64,000 bases of DNA from Thermopolyspora flexuosa (GCF_006716785.1 NZ_VFPQ01000001.1:3348001-3412000); one strand, 5' to 3'; positions 1 through 8,593 are shown, counted from the first letter of the stretch. Program-made: numbers and translations. Notes: generated from the sequence alone by a model not told the origin.

Positions 1-416
1 TTCGCGACGGCCACGGCCTTGCTCGCCTTGAGGCGCTGGCGTGCGGCCCTGCTCAGCTTCCTGCCGCTCGCGTCACCGGACTTCGCGTCCTTCGTCTTCG
101 TGCCGCTCGACGAGGTGGAGGTGGCGTCCGCCGTGCTCCCGGTCGCCGTGCTCGCCGACGCCCGCCCCGCGGCCGACACGACGCCGCCCAGGGTGGCGCC
201 GGCCGGCGTCGTGGTCTCCAGGATCCCGGTCGTGGCGGCGGGGACCGGCGATCCGGTCCGGGCCGCGGCCGTCGTGCCGTGCTCGGTGGTGGCGGCGTTC
301 GCCGCGGGGGAATCGATGGCGACCGCCCCGGTCGACACGGTCACGGTGAGCGCCACGCCACCGAGGGTGACGCGGGCGGCACGAGACAGACGGGGGTTGT
401 GCGCGTTGGTAGACAG
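1..416 (-). CDS. Secreted protein, N-terminal part (probable cell-wall hydrolase)
   Basis: The frame runs off the left edge, so only about 138 N-terminal residues are visible. They show a basic start, a hydrophobic signal segment (about residues 13-28), a long Ser/Thr/Ala-rich low-complexity stretch and a Lys/Arg/Ala-rich segment at the edge; no catalytic domain is in view. An in-frame TAA lies at 453-455 and no ATG or GTG follows it before the coding part, so CTG at 414-416, four bases after an AGGAGA Shine-Dalgarno sequence, is the likeliest start. The call of a wall hydrolase (NlpC/P60 or resuscitation-promoting-factor type) is inferred from the c-di-AMP riboswitch directly upstream, which in actinobacteria usually controls such genes. 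It could be another secreted protein. Confidence 0.6.
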   Translation of the reverse strand, partial: MSTNAHNPRLSRAARVTLGGVALTVTVSTGAVAIDSPAANAATTEHGTTAAARTGSPVPAATTGILETTTPAGATLGGVVSAAGRASASTATGSTADATSTSSSGTKTKDAKSGDASGRKLSRAARQRLKASKAVAVA

Positions 417-420
417 GATC

Positions 421-590
421 TCTCCTAGGGTCTTCCGCTTGTGCCTACCGGGTTAGCTGACGGGTTCGGGTGGGGAAGTCTCGCCCTACGGTGCGATCAC
501 CGATTCACCCCGTGGCCCTGGGAGGGCCGATTGGGTCCCCGGCTCCATGCCTCCTGACTGCATGGACTCGGCGGTTCGCCGCGCTCCGCT
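421..590 (-). promoter_or_regulatory. c-di-AMP riboswitch (ydaO/yuaA type)
   Basis: Read on the minus strand, the segment contains the hallmarks of actinobacterial ydaO elements: GGGGTGAATCGG (about 500-511), GTAGGGCGAGACTTCCCC (about 471-488), CCGAACCCGTCAGCTAACC (about 450-468) and a terminal AGGAGA at 421-426. It sits immediately before the coding frame that leaves the window, so it would form the 5' leader of that transcript. This class binds cyclic di-AMP and typically switches off wall-hydrolase genes when the ligand is abundant. The outer (5') boundary near 590 is approximate. Confidence 0.88.
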
Positions 591-814
591 CCGGCGATCG
601 TCCATCGCGCGGATCGCGGCCGGATATTGATCTGTTATCTGCACGCCCGGCGCCGGTGCCGGGCGCTTCCCGCAGCGGCATGTCGCGCTCGCCGCCGAAC
701 CGAAAAGTTACACAGCCGTGGCAAAGCCGTGAACCGTTTCGCCGAAACTGCTCACTCCGCGACGGCCGATCGGGAAACGAAAAGCGCAGTTCAGCGGCAT
801 TCTCGTTACCGTTC

Positions 815-830
815 TGTGATTCGCATCACA
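815..830. promoter_or_regulatory. CRP/FNR-family operator
   Basis: TGTGATTCGCATCACA is a perfect palindrome that matches the CRP consensus TGTGA-N6-TCACA. It lies about 225 bases upstream of the riboswitch leader. In mycobacteria and streptomycetes CRP controls rpfA-type hydrolase genes, so control of the gene at 1-416 is a reasonable inference. The distance to any promoter is not established. Confidence 0.65.
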
Positions 831-1055
831 AACCCCCTCCAGGGGCTTGAAACCGCCACATCCGCCCCATGGGCCACACGATTCAAGATCAAAACGCCGT
901 CATGCGCCCGGGAAACGATGATCGCTACACATCGGCAGGAAACACGGGAACATGACCACACCCGAGAAAATCTCAGCATCCGAGAAACCCGGCATGCCGG
1001 TGAAGCGCTTTCCCGGCAGATCACGAGCCGATAAATCACCGCGCCATCCACTAAA

Positions 1056-1071
1056 CGTGAGAAATATCACC
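1056..1071. promoter_or_regulatory. Second CRP-like palindrome
   Basis: CGTGA-GAAATA-TCACC keeps the GTGA-N6-TCAC core of the CRP consensus but lacks the outer T/A pair. It is about 225 bases further upstream than the perfect site, in the same AT-richer region, and could be a weaker second site for the same regulator. Confidence 0.35.
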
Positions 1072-1452
1072 CGCCGCCCAAGCGATTGTTCGGCCCGGTT
1101 CGACGATGAAAGGCGCTCGCAAAAAACAGCTCGTCGCAGGACGGCAAAGGGGTACGCGGGCGCGGCGGCGGCCCGCCGGAGCGAAGGGGGGAACGCGACC
1201 GGCGGCACCGCACGGGGCCGGTGCCGCCGGGAACGGCACGGGGTGCCGGATCCGGTTCGCGGCGGCGCCTGCTCACGTCACCGAGGCGTCGCCGCAGGGG
1301 CGAGGAGGCGATCATCAGGTTCGCCCGGCGCCGCCCGCCCGGCACGGCGGGCCGCCGTACGGCACGCGCCCGGCCCCGCGTCCCGTGACACCGTTCGGCG
1401 ATGTTCCTTCCGGTGCCTCCCACGCCGGGACGCGACGGGCCGGGCGCCGCGG

Positions 1453-2436
1453 TTACGGCCGTACCCCGCCGAGCAGGCGGTGCATGCCGTAGGCGGAGAG
1501 GGTGGTGATCTTCACGACGTCACCGGTGCGCGGCGCGTGCACCATCTTCCCGCCGCCGATGTAGAGGCCGACGTGCCCCAGGCTCCGGCTGAACACCAGG
1601 TCGCCCGGCTGCAGCGCGTCCAGCGGCACCCGCCGGCTCGCGCCCCACGCCCACTGCTGCGTGGTGGTACGCGGCAGCTCCACCCCGGCCGCCCGCCAGG
1701 CCGCCTGGGTGAGGCCGGAGCAGTCCCACGCCCCCGGCCCGGTGCCGCCGTACCGGTACGGCTTGCCGATCTGCGCGAAGGCGAACTGCAGCGCGACCCG
1801 GGCGTTGCCCGAGGCGGGCCCGGTGTAGCGCATGCCGGCGCTGTTGGGGTCGCCGGTCTTGTAGGTCCCCAGCCGGCGCAGCAGCCGCTCCTGCTCGCGC
1901 ACGAGCTTCTCGACCTCGATCTTCTTGCGGCGGAAGTCCTCGCGGTCCTCCTCCGCCTCCTTCATGGCCTTCTTGGCCTCGTCGCGCCGCTGCTCCAGCT
2001 CCTTGACCGCCTGCTCGAAGCCCTTGAGCGCCTCGGCCCGGGCGGCGGAGAGCTGGGTGAGCGTGGCGATGCCGCTCAGCGCCCGCTGCGGGTCCCCGGC
2101 GCCGGTGATGCCGGCGATCCCGATGTCGCCCTCGGAGTAGGCGGTCGCCACCAGGCTGCGGATGTCGGCGCGCATGCGGTCCACCCGCTCCTGGCGCTCC
2201 TTGAGGTCGGCGTTGAGCTCCTGGTACTTCTTGCGCGTCTTCTTCCAGCGCTCGTTGGCCTCGTTGTACCGCTCGACCGCCAGGTCCGCCTTGTCCTCGA
2301 GCTTCTTCAGCTTCGCCTTCGCCTCGGCGATCGTGGGCCGCGGCTCGGCCATGGCCGGGCCGGCCAGGCCGGCCTGGAACGCGACCACCATGGCCGCGGA
2401 CAGGCCGACCGCGAGCGGCACCCGGCGGTGCCACAT
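1453..2436 (-). CDS. NlpC/P60 peptidoglycan endopeptidase, coiled-coil type
   Basis: Secreted cysteine peptidase expected to cleave stem peptides of peptidoglycan. From the chosen ATG (2436) the product is 327 residues: a signal peptide ending near the Ala-Met-Ala at 28-30, a highly charged coiled coil (about 35-200, rich in Glu/Lys/Arg), and a C-terminal NlpC/P60 domain (about 215-327) with Cys239 in the motif Asp-Cys-Ser-Gly-Leu and candidate catalytic His288 or His300. An in-frame start further upstream (2565) would add 43 residues before the signal peptide and is unlikely. The architecture matches mycobacterial RipC/Rv2190c-type hydrolases, and the neighbouring gene order is also that of Rv2190c-Rv2191. 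The NYN gene upstream is on the same strand, 200 bases away. Confidence 0.88.
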   Translation of the reverse strand: MWHRRVPLAVGLSAAMVVAFQAGLAGPAMAEPRPTIAEAKAKLKKLEDKADLAVERYNEANERWKKTRKKYQELNADLKERQERVDRMRADIRSLVATAYSEGDIGIAGITGAGDPQRALSGIATLTQLSAARAEALKGFEQAVKELEQRRDEAKKAMKEAEEDREDFRRKKIEVEKLVREQERLLRRLGTYKTGDPNSAGMRYTGPASGNARVALQFAFAQIGKPYRYGGTGPGAWDCSGLTQAAWRAAGVELPRTTTQQWAWGASRRVPLDALQPGDLVFSRSLGHVGLYIGGGKMVHAPRTGDVVKITTLSAYGMHRLLGGVRP

Positions 2437-2638
2437 CGGACGCCCCCGGCCAGGAGCGGAATCCCGGCCCGACTCGTCGAGGATGCGTCCATTCCGAACA
2501 TCGCGTACGGCCACGTTTGGTGCCAGCCTTCCCCAGCGAGATAACCGGGGCGTGACGTTACTCAAGAGAATTCTGGGATTTCAACCGGTTCACCGGTATT
2601 GAACCGAAGGCACGCGGCGGCCGTACCCCCAGGCGGGA

Positions 2639-3961
2639 TCACCCTCGTCCCAGGCGACGGAGCAGCACGGATGACGGCAACGGACGGGCGCCCATGCGCC
2701 GGACCGACTCGGCCACCTCCCGGTCGGAGGAGACCACCGCCATCGCCCGGCCGGGCGGCTCGGCGCGCACCAGCCGGCGGATGAGGTCGTCGGCGATCTC
2801 GCCGGGCGCGCTGAACAGCACGCGCACCCCGCGCGGGGCCTGCACCTGCACCGGGCCGTCGAGCTCGGCGCCGTCGAACACGCAGGTGATCTCCACGCGG
2901 GACTGCACGGCGAGGCCGCCGAGCCCGGTGAGCAGCCGGGCGCGCTGGTCGACGAGGGTGAGCGACGGATAGCCGGTCTTGGTGACGTTGTAGCCGTCGA
3001 CGATGAGGTGCAGCCGGGGGATGGCGAGCAGCTGGTCGAGCAGCTCCGGATCGTCGTCGTCGAGGGCGCGGGCGGGCATCGCCCGTACGCTCGGACGCCC
3101 CGGGGCGACCGCGGCCACCGAGTCCGCCGGGCGGGTGATGGACGCGGGCAGCGCCAGCTCGCTGCGCAGCCCGGCCGCGGCGTCCTGCAGCGTGTCGAGC
3201 AGCACCCGGATGCGCGCGTCGTCGAAGCTGCGCCCCTCGCGCGCGGCACGGCGGGCCGCGTCGACCTGTTCCTCGGCCTCGGCGAGCCGCTCCCGCAGCC
3301 GCCGTACCTCGGCCTCGCTCGCGCTCGCCGCCTGCGCGGCGGCGGCCTTCGCCTCCGCCGCGGCCGCCTCCAGCTCCTGCGCCCGCGCCTCGGCGGTCTT
3401 GACCCGCTCCCGCGCCTCGTGCAGCTTGCGCCGCAGGTCGGCGATCTCCGCGCGGGCCTCCTTGAGCTGCTCGCGCAGCCGGTCGATCTCCGCCTTGCTC
3501 GCGTTCTTCTGCGCCGCGAGCTGCTCGCGCAGCCGGGCGATCGTCTGCTCCTGCGCGGTGCCCTCGGCGGCGGCCGCGCACCGCTCCAGATCGGCCCGCG
3601 CGGTCTCCACCAGGTCCGGCCAGCCGGGCGGCCGGGTGAGGTACGCGGCGGCGGCGACGACCACCGGATCCGCGGCGGCCGGCACCGTGCCCTCGTTGAG
3701 GCTGCGCACCAGCTCGGGCCATGCCTCGGCGAGCGCCTCCGCCACGGTCTCGCGGAACCTCTTGTCGGTCTCGAGCTGGGTGGCGATCGGCGCACCGCCG
3801 AGCCGGGCCCGCTTGCGCGGATCGAACCGGGCGATGGTGCGCAGCGGCGGAGGCACGGCGGGGGGAGGCAGCGTCCCGAGCACCTGGGCCGCGAGCTCCA
3901 CCACATGGGCGCGGACCGGCTCGGGCAACGGGCGAGACAGACCCTCTTCGGCTGAACTCAT
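2639..3961 (-). CDS. NYN-domain (YacP-like) protein with coiled coil
   Basis: Predicted PIN-like/NYN ribonuclease of the YacP family, 440 residues. The N-terminal 150 residues are helical and unassigned, residues about 150-240 form a coiled coil of Glu/Arg/Ala heptads, and the C-terminal 120 residues are the NYN domain, starting at the Ile-Val-Asp-Gly-Tyr-Asn-Val motif (Asp322) with further acidic residues at Asp363, Asp391/392 and Asp413 that would make up the metal site. The ATG at 3961 is preceded by GGGAG at a normal distance; an upstream start would add 11 residues. YacP-type proteins act in RNA processing, and the exact substrate here is not visible. It diverges from the nuclease gene at 4141. 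Confidence 0.8.
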   Translation of the reverse strand: MSSAEEGLSRPLPEPVRAHVVELAAQVLGTLPPPAVPPPLRTIARFDPRKRARLGGAPIATQLETDKRFRETVAEALAEAWPELVRSLNEGTVPAAADPVVVAAAAYLTRPPGWPDLVETARADLERCAAAAEGTAQEQTIARLREQLAAQKNASKAEIDRLREQLKEARAEIADLRRKLHEARERVKTAEARAQELEAAAAEAKAAAAQAASASEAEVRRLRERLAEAEEQVDAARRAAREGRSFDDARIRVLLDTLQDAAAGLRSELALPASITRPADSVAAVAPGRPSVRAMPARALDDDDPELLDQLLAIPRLHLIVDGYNVTKTGYPSLTLVDQRARLLTGLGGLAVQSRVEITCVFDGAELDGPVQVQAPRGVRVLFSAPGEIADDLIRRLVRAEPPGRAMAVVSSDREVAESVRRMGARPLPSSVLLRRLGRG

Positions 3962-4140
3962 TCCCCTGCTCCCAGTCTGGCCCCTGCCATGCACACCCTC
4001 GGCGAACCCTTCATGTCCTCCTTGTCAAGGGTACGACCGTGTCGCACCTGATCGAGTCGGCAAGGTCACGCGGAGCGACATGAAGCGCCAGTGAACGGAC
4101 GGTCATCTCAGCTTATAGACAAGCGCTTGGTCGGATCACC

Positions 4141-5943
4141 GTGGCGACGACCGGCGGCGCGCGGCCGTACCGCCCCACCCTACGGGCGATGTCGGTGGTG
4201 ACCTTTAATGTCTCCGGCGTGGAACCGGTACAGGGCACGTTCGACGACCTCGGCACCCCGCTGCACGAGGTCACGTTCGTGGTGTTCGACCTGGAGACCA
4301 CCGGCGGCTCGGCCAGGGAACACGCGATTACCGAGATCGGCGCGGTCAAGGTGCGGGGCGGCGAGCGGCTCGGCGAGCTCGCCACGCTCGTCGATCCCGG
4401 CACGCCCATCCCGCCGTTCATCACCGTGCTCACCGGGATCACCGACGCGATGGTGACGGCCGCGCCGAAGATCGCCTCGGTGCTGCCCACGTTCCTCGAG
4501 TTCATCCGGGGCGCGGTGCTCGTCGCCCACAACGCGCCGTTCGACGTCGGCTTCCTCAAGGCCGCCTGCGCCGAGCTCGGCTACCCGCCGCCCGCCAACC
4601 CGGTCGTCGACACCGCCGACCTCGCCCGGCGCATGCTCACCCGCGACGAGACCCCCGACTGCAAGCTCGCCACCCTCGCCCGGGTGTTCCGCACCCCGAA
4701 CCAGCCCTGCCACCGGGCGCTCGCCGACGCCCGCGCCACCGTGGACGTGCTGCACGCCCTGCTCGAGCGGGCCGGCGCGTTCGGCGTGCACACGCTCGAG
4801 GAGCTCACCGCCTTCGCCCGCGCGCCCTCCCCGCAGCAGCAGCGCAAGCGCCACCTCGCCGAGGCCGTGCCGCGCGCCCCGGGCGTGTACGTGTTCGAGG
4901 ACGCGCGCGGCGAGCCGCTGTACGTCGGCAAGAGCGCCAACCTGCGCAACCGGGTGCGCTCGTACTTCACCGCGGCCGAGACCCGCCCCCGGATCCGGGA
5001 GATGATCGGCATCGCCGAGCGGGTGCGCCCGATCGTCTGCGCCACCGCGCTCGAGGCCGAGGTGCGCGAGCTGCGCCTGATCGCGGCGGCCAAGCCGCGG
5101 TACAACCGCCGCTCCCGGTTCCCCGAGCGGGTGGTGTGGCTCAAGCTCACCGACGAGCCCTTCCCCCGGCTCGCCATCGTCCGCGAGGTCAAGGACGACG
5201 GGTGCGCCTACCTCGGCCCGTTCGGCGGCACGCGAGCCGCGGACGACGCCCGCACCGCCATCCACGAGGCGGTGCCGCTGCGCCGGTGCTCCGAGCGCAT
5301 CGGTGTCCGCACCCGGCGCCCGGCGTGCGCGCTCGCCGGGCTCGGCCGGTGCGGCGCGCCGTGTGAGGGCCGGGAGACCCCGGAGGCGTACGCCCGGCAC
5401 GTGACGGCCGCGCGCCGCGCGATGACCGAGGACGCCGGGATCGTCTACGCCGCGGTGAAGGCCCGCATGGACCGCCTCGCCGCCGAGCAGCGGTACGAGG
5501 AGGCCGCGGTGGACCGCGACCGCCTCGCGGTCTTCGTCCGGGTCGCGGCCCGCATGCAGCGCCTCGCCGCGCTCACCCGGATCCCGCAGCTGGTCGCCGC
5601 CGCGCCGGGCGCCGACGGCGGCTGGGACGTCCACGTCATCCGGCACGGCAGGCTCGCCGCCGCCGGGGTGATGCCGCGCGGCGCCCACCCGGTGCCGTAC
5701 GTCGAGGCGCTGGTCGCCACCGCCGAGACCGTGGTGCCCGGCCCCGGCCCGACCCCGGCGGCGAGCGCCGAGGAGACCGAGTGCATCCTGCGCTGGCTGG
5801 AGACCCCCGGGGTACGGCTCGCCCAGGTGGACGGCTCGTGGAGCCTGCCGGTGAACGGGGCGGGGCGGCTGCTCGCCCGCATCGAGCTCGCCTACCAGGG
5901 GCGGGACGAGCGCCCGGCCCGGGAGGGGCGGCCCCTGCGCTGA
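4141..5943 (+). CDS. DEDDh exonuclease fused to UvrC-like GIY-YIG endonuclease
   Basis: Two nucleases in one 600-residue chain, as in M. tuberculosis Rv2191. The first 215 residues are a DnaQ-like 3'-5' exonuclease with Asp50-x-Glu52, Asp135 in Asn-Ala-Pro-Phe-Asp and His191/Asp196. Residues about 240-320 are a UvrC-type GIY-YIG domain (Gly-Val-Tyr at 248-250, Tyr-Val-Gly at 261-263, Arg271). The remainder resembles the UvrC middle region, with a Cys-rich Cys-Gly-Ala-Pro-Cys patch and a UvrB-binding-like helix, but the UvrC RNase H and helix-hairpin-helix parts are absent. This resembles Cho-type repair nucleases and suggests a role in excision repair or damage processing. Start: GTG at 4141; ATG at 4189 is an alternative that would still keep the whole exonuclease motif. 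Confidence 0.85.
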   Translation: MATTGGARPYRPTLRAMSVVTFNVSGVEPVQGTFDDLGTPLHEVTFVVFDLETTGGSAREHAITEIGAVKVRGGERLGELATLVDPGTPIPPFITVLTGITDAMVTAAPKIASVLPTFLEFIRGAVLVAHNAPFDVGFLKAACAELGYPPPANPVVDTADLARRMLTRDETPDCKLATLARVFRTPNQPCHRALADARATVDVLHALLERAGAFGVHTLEELTAFARAPSPQQQRKRHLAEAVPRAPGVYVFEDARGEPLYVGKSANLRNRVRSYFTAAETRPRIREMIGIAERVRPIVCATALEAEVRELRLIAAAKPRYNRRSRFPERVVWLKLTDEPFPRLAIVREVKDDGCAYLGPFGGTRAADDARTAIHEAVPLRRCSERIGVRTRRPACALAGLGRCGAPCEGRETPEAYARHVTAARRAMTEDAGIVYAAVKARMDRLAAEQRYEEAAVDRDRLAVFVRVAARMQRLAALTRIPQLVAAAPGADGGWDVHVIRHGRLAAAGVMPRGAHPVPYVEALVATAETVVPGPGPTPAASAEETECILRWLETPGVRLAQVDGSWSLPVNGAGRLLARIELAYQGRDERPAREGRPLR

Positions 5944-5965
5944 CGCCGGGCCCCGCGGGCCGCGC

Positions 5966-5971
5966 TAGAGT
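5966..5971 (+). promoter_or_regulatory. Possible -10 box for the Lrp-like gene
   Basis: TAGAGT fits the TAnnnT pattern of actinobacterial housekeeping promoters. If it is used, the transcript would begin near 5978 and the next gene starts only at 6220, giving a GC-rich leader of about 240 bases. No clear -35 box was seen. Confidence 0.3.
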
Positions 5972-6219
5972 CGGGCACGGACCGGCGCGCGGGGCGTCCG
6001 CCGGCGTCCGCACCGGCCCGTGATCCGGCCGACCGGAGACGCGACGCCACCCGGCCGCGCAGGACCCGTGCCGGGGCACCGCGCATCCGGTGCCTCCCGG
6101 CGCACTCCGGCACCCGAAACCCGCGTCGCGGCCGCACCCCGGCCCGCGACCCTGCCGTATCCGGCGTCCGCCGCGCCCGCCCGGGGCGCCGCGCGGGACG
6201 CCGTGGGAGAGAGGAAACG

Positions 6220-6507
6220 ATGGTCACCGCGATCGTGCACATCAAGACCGAGGTGGACAGGATTCCCGAGGTCGCCGAGGAGATCGCCGGCATCGAAGGG
6301 GTGAGCGAGGTCTACTCGATCACCGGCGACTACGATCTCCTCGCCATGGTGCGCGTGCCGGCCTACGAGGACGTCGCCGAGATCATCCCCGGGCGGATCA
6401 ACAAGGTGCCGGGCGTGCTCTCCACCGAGACGCACCTGGCGTTCCGCACCTACTCCCGGCACGACCTGGAGGCCGCCTTCTCCATCGGCCTGGAGTCCGC
6501 CGACTGA
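6220..6507 (+). CDS. Lrp/AsnC-type ligand-binding (RAM) domain protein
   Basis: A 95-residue stand-alone RAM (ACT-like) domain: beta-alpha-beta-beta-alpha-beta fold with the conserved Gly-Val-x-x-x-Tyr-Ser-Ile-Thr-Gly-Asp-Tyr-Asp core at about residues 27-39. It has no helix-turn-helix, so it should bind an amino acid or partner but not DNA by itself; such small RAM proteins can assemble with full-length Lrp regulators. The ATG follows a good GAGAGGAAAC Shine-Dalgarno region. It is followed by a gene-free stretch and the convergent trpD, and a link to amino acid sensing for trpD is only a suggestion. Confidence 0.85.
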   Translation: MVTAIVHIKTEVDRIPEVAEEIAGIEGVSEVYSITGDYDLLAMVRVPAYEDVAEIIPGRINKVPGVLSTETHLAFRTYSRHDLEAAFSIGLESAD

Positions 6508-6755
6508 CGCGGGCACGCCTTCCGGCGGCACCGCTCCCCCACCGACGGCACGCCGTACCCGCCCGGCCGGACGAGCCGGGCGGGCGACCGCCGCCCGTAC
6601 CCGCGGGACGCGGACGCACGCACATCCCCGGTCACGACGGGACCGGGACTCCGCGGGCGCTCCCGGCGGGATGCGTGCCCGGTCATGCGGCAGGCGTGCG
6701 TCACGGACGCCGCACGGCCGCGCCGTCGGCACGTGGCCTGACCGCCCGGCGCCTC

Positions 6756-6880
6756 GCCGATGCCGTGTCCATGCCGCGGCCGTGCCGTACCGATGCCGCA
6801 TCAAGACGCCGTATCCGTGCGGCATCGATGCGGCATCGCGGCGGCGTCGATCACCTATCGATGCCGCATCGGATGCGCAA
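6756..6880. repeat. Cluster of GATGCCGCATC palindromic repeats
   Basis: The 11-base palindrome GATGC-C-GCATC or its complement recurs at 6792-6802, 6827-6837 and 6860-6870, with a tandem copy of TGCGGCATCGA at 6818-6838 and degenerate GCCGATGCC/CCATGCCGCGG copies from 6756 on. The block lies in the roughly 410-base gene-free interval between the Lrp-like gene and the trpD terminator, about 150 bases downstream of trpD. It could be an operator array, a small iterated element or decayed DNA. Confidence 0.55.
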
Positions 6881-6920
6881 CATCACACACAACATCAATA
6901 CGTGTCGACAGACGCGAAAG

Positions 6921-6953
6921 GCCCGCCGGACGCCGCCTGCGCGTCCGGCGGGC
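6921..6953 (-). terminator. Hairpin terminator of trpD
   Basis: A perfect 13-base stem, GCCCGCCGGACGC pairing with GCGTCCGGCGGGC, around a 7-base loop. On the minus strand it lies 33 bases after the trpD stop codon and is followed by CCTTTCGCG, a weak T-tract. Confidence 0.75.
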
Positions 6954-6985
6954 ACGAATCCGTACGTCGAAGCCGCCGCCTCGGG

Positions 6986-8050
6986 TCAGGACCGCGCGGC
7001 GTGCAGCGAGCGGCTGACCTCGATCCAGCGCTCCAGCGTCGCGGCGGCCGCGCCGGAGTCGATCGCCTGCGCCGCACGCTCGTAGCCCTCGGCCATCGCG
7101 TCGACGAAGTCCTTGCCCGCGCCGTCGAGCGCGGTGAGCGCCGCGGCCGCGTTCAGCAGCACCGCGTCCCGCACCGGGCCCTTCCGGCCGGCGAGCACGT
7201 CGCGTACGGCCTGCGCGTTGTACGCCACGTCCCCGCCCCGGAGCGCGCCGGGCTCCGCGCGCGGGATGCCGAGCACCGCCGGGTCGAAGGTGAGCTGCTC
7301 GGCGGTGCCGTCGCGGACCACGAACACCGTCGAGGTGGCCGAGATGCTCAGCTCGTCGAGGCCGTCGTCGCCGCGGAACACCACCGCCGACACGCCCCGC
7401 TCGGCGAACACGCCCGCGACCACCGGCAGCATGCGCTCCTCGAACACGCCGATCGCCTGCGAGGTCGGCTGCGCCGGGTTGGTGAGCGGGCCGAGGAAGT
7501 TGAACACGGTCGGGACGCCGATCTCCTTGCGGGCCGGGGCCACGTGCTTGAGCGCCGGGTGGTAGACCGGGGCGAAGCAGAACGCGATGCCCGCCTCCTC
7601 GGCGATCCGCGCGGTGTCCTCCGGGGTGTGGTCGAGCGCCACGCCCAGGTGCTCCAGCACGTCGGCCGCGCCGCAGGAGGAGGACGCCGCCCGGTTGCCG
7701 TGCTTGACCACGCGGGCGCCGGCCGCGGCGGCCACGATCGCGGCCATCGTCGAGACGTTGACGGTGTGCGCCCGGTCGCCGCCGGTGCCGACGATGTCGA
7801 CCACCGGGCCCTCGACGCGCAGCGGCACGGCCCGCCGCAGCATCGTGCGCGCCATGCCGGTCACCTCGGCGACCGTCTCGCCCTTGGCGCGCAGCGCCAC
7901 GGCGAACGCGGCCACCTGGGCCGGGGTCGCCGAGCCCGACATGATCTCGTCCATCGCCCAGGCGGTCTCGTCGGCGGTGAGGTCCTCGCCGGCCAGCAGG
8001 GCCGACAGTAAGGCGGGCCATGTGGTACGCGCGTCCATCTGCGTCTCCAT
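6986..8050 (-). CDS. trpD: Anthranilate phosphoribosyltransferase
   Basis: Second step of tryptophan synthesis: transfers the phosphoribosyl group of PRPP to anthranilate. The 354-residue product has the family signatures Gly-Thr-Gly-Gly-Asp at 88-92 (PRPP site) and Lys-His-Gly-Asn-Arg at 116-120 (anthranilate site), followed by Ser-Ser-Ser-Cys-Gly-Ala-Ala-Asp. ATG at 8050 was chosen because AAGGAAA precedes it by a few bases; longer readings to 8176 add unconserved sequence. No other trp gene is in the window; an isolated trpD beside the respiratory operon is also the M. tuberculosis arrangement (Rv2192c). Confidence 0.95.
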   Translation of the reverse strand: METQMDARTTWPALLSALLAGEDLTADETAWAMDEIMSGSATPAQVAAFAVALRAKGETVAEVTGMARTMLRRAVPLRVEGPVVDIVGTGGDRAHTVNVSTMAAIVAAAAGARVVKHGNRAASSSCGAADVLEHLGVALDHTPEDTARIAEEAGIAFCFAPVYHPALKHVAPARKEIGVPTVFNFLGPLTNPAQPTSQAIGVFEERMLPVVAGVFAERGVSAVVFRGDDGLDELSISATSTVFVVRDGTAEQLTFDPAVLGIPRAEPGALRGGDVAYNAQAVRDVLAGRKGPVRDAVLLNAAAALTALDGAGKDFVDAMAEGYERAAQAIDSGAAAATLERWIEVSRSLHAARS

Positions 8051-8191
8051 CGTTTCCTTAACTCGCCTGTGGCTCGGGACCCTATCGGTCGGGCCCGCGT
8101 CCGGTGGCCGCAACACGTAACCGGAAACCACCGATTCATGTCGCTCGCCGGGCATGTCCGCGGCCCTGCCGTACACGCCCGGCGAGGACGC

Positions 8192-8593
8192 TCACCGCGT
8201 GGCGGGGAGCTTTGCGGCGGCCCGCTTGCGCATCAGGTCGGCGACGGTCTCGGCGAGGACCACCGGGTCGATCGGCCGGACCACGACCGCCTCCGCCCGG
8301 GACCAGGTGGCGAGCCACCGGTCGTCGCGCCGGGCCACGACGAGGCAGATCGGCGGGCAGTTGTAGATTTCGTCCTTGGCCTGCCGGGCGATGCCCATGC
8401 CGCCGGCGGGCACCGCCTCGCCGTCGAGCACCGCGACGTCGATCTCTCCGGACTCGAGGTGCTTGAACACCGCGGGCGGGGTGGCGGACTCCACGATCTC
8501 CACGGGAGGAAGGTCCGGGGCCGGGCGCCGCCCGATCGCCAGCCGGATCTCCTCGCGGGTGCTCGCGTCGTCGCTGTAGACGAGAACCCTCAT
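8192..8593 (-). CDS. Orphan response-regulator receiver domain
   Basis: A 133-residue CheY-like domain with no output domain. The acidic pair is Asp8-Asp9 and the expected phosphoacceptor is Asp57 in Val-Ala-Val-Leu-Asp. The normally invariant Lys before the cis-Pro in strand 5 is Arg (Val-Val-Arg-Pro), so phosphorylation chemistry may be altered. The true start is the ATG at 8593; upstream in-frame codons to 8704 are non-conserved. No histidine kinase is adjacent. It is divergent from ctaE across a 168-base intergenic region and lies upstream of trpD on the same strand. Confidence 0.8.
   Translation of the reverse strand: MRVLVYSDDASTREEIRLAIGRRPAPDLPPVEIVESATPPAVFKHLESGEIDVAVLDGEAVPAGGMGIARQAKDEIYNCPPICLVVARRDDRWLATWSRAEAVVVRPIDPVVLAETVADLMRKRAAAKLPATR

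Larger units (their letters stand above)
591..1452. other. Gene-free region with CRP-type sites
   Basis: About 860 bases without a convincing gene. Open frames here show no recognisable protein character. The stretch from roughly 640 to 1110 is clearly less GC-rich than the surroundings, as expected for a promoter region, and holds two palindromes of the CRP type (815-830, 1056-1071). It separates the riboswitch leader from the 3' end of the NlpC/P60 gene; both flanking genes are on the minus strand. Confidence 0.6.

Noticed and set aside
627-1034. Possible small genes in the gene-free region near the left end
   Set aside because: None has a ribosome site or protein-like composition; promoter features explain the region better.
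952-2544. Long plus-strand open frame of 530 codons
   Set aside because: It is antisense to the NlpC/P60 gene and its translation is Arg/Pro/Ala-rich without any domain; typical of the opposite strand of GC-rich genes.
2579-2602. Imperfect inverted repeat around ACCGGTTCACCGGT upstream of the NlpC/P60 gene
   Set aside because: The arms do not align without a gap and there is no T-tract; not distinguishable from chance in this composition.
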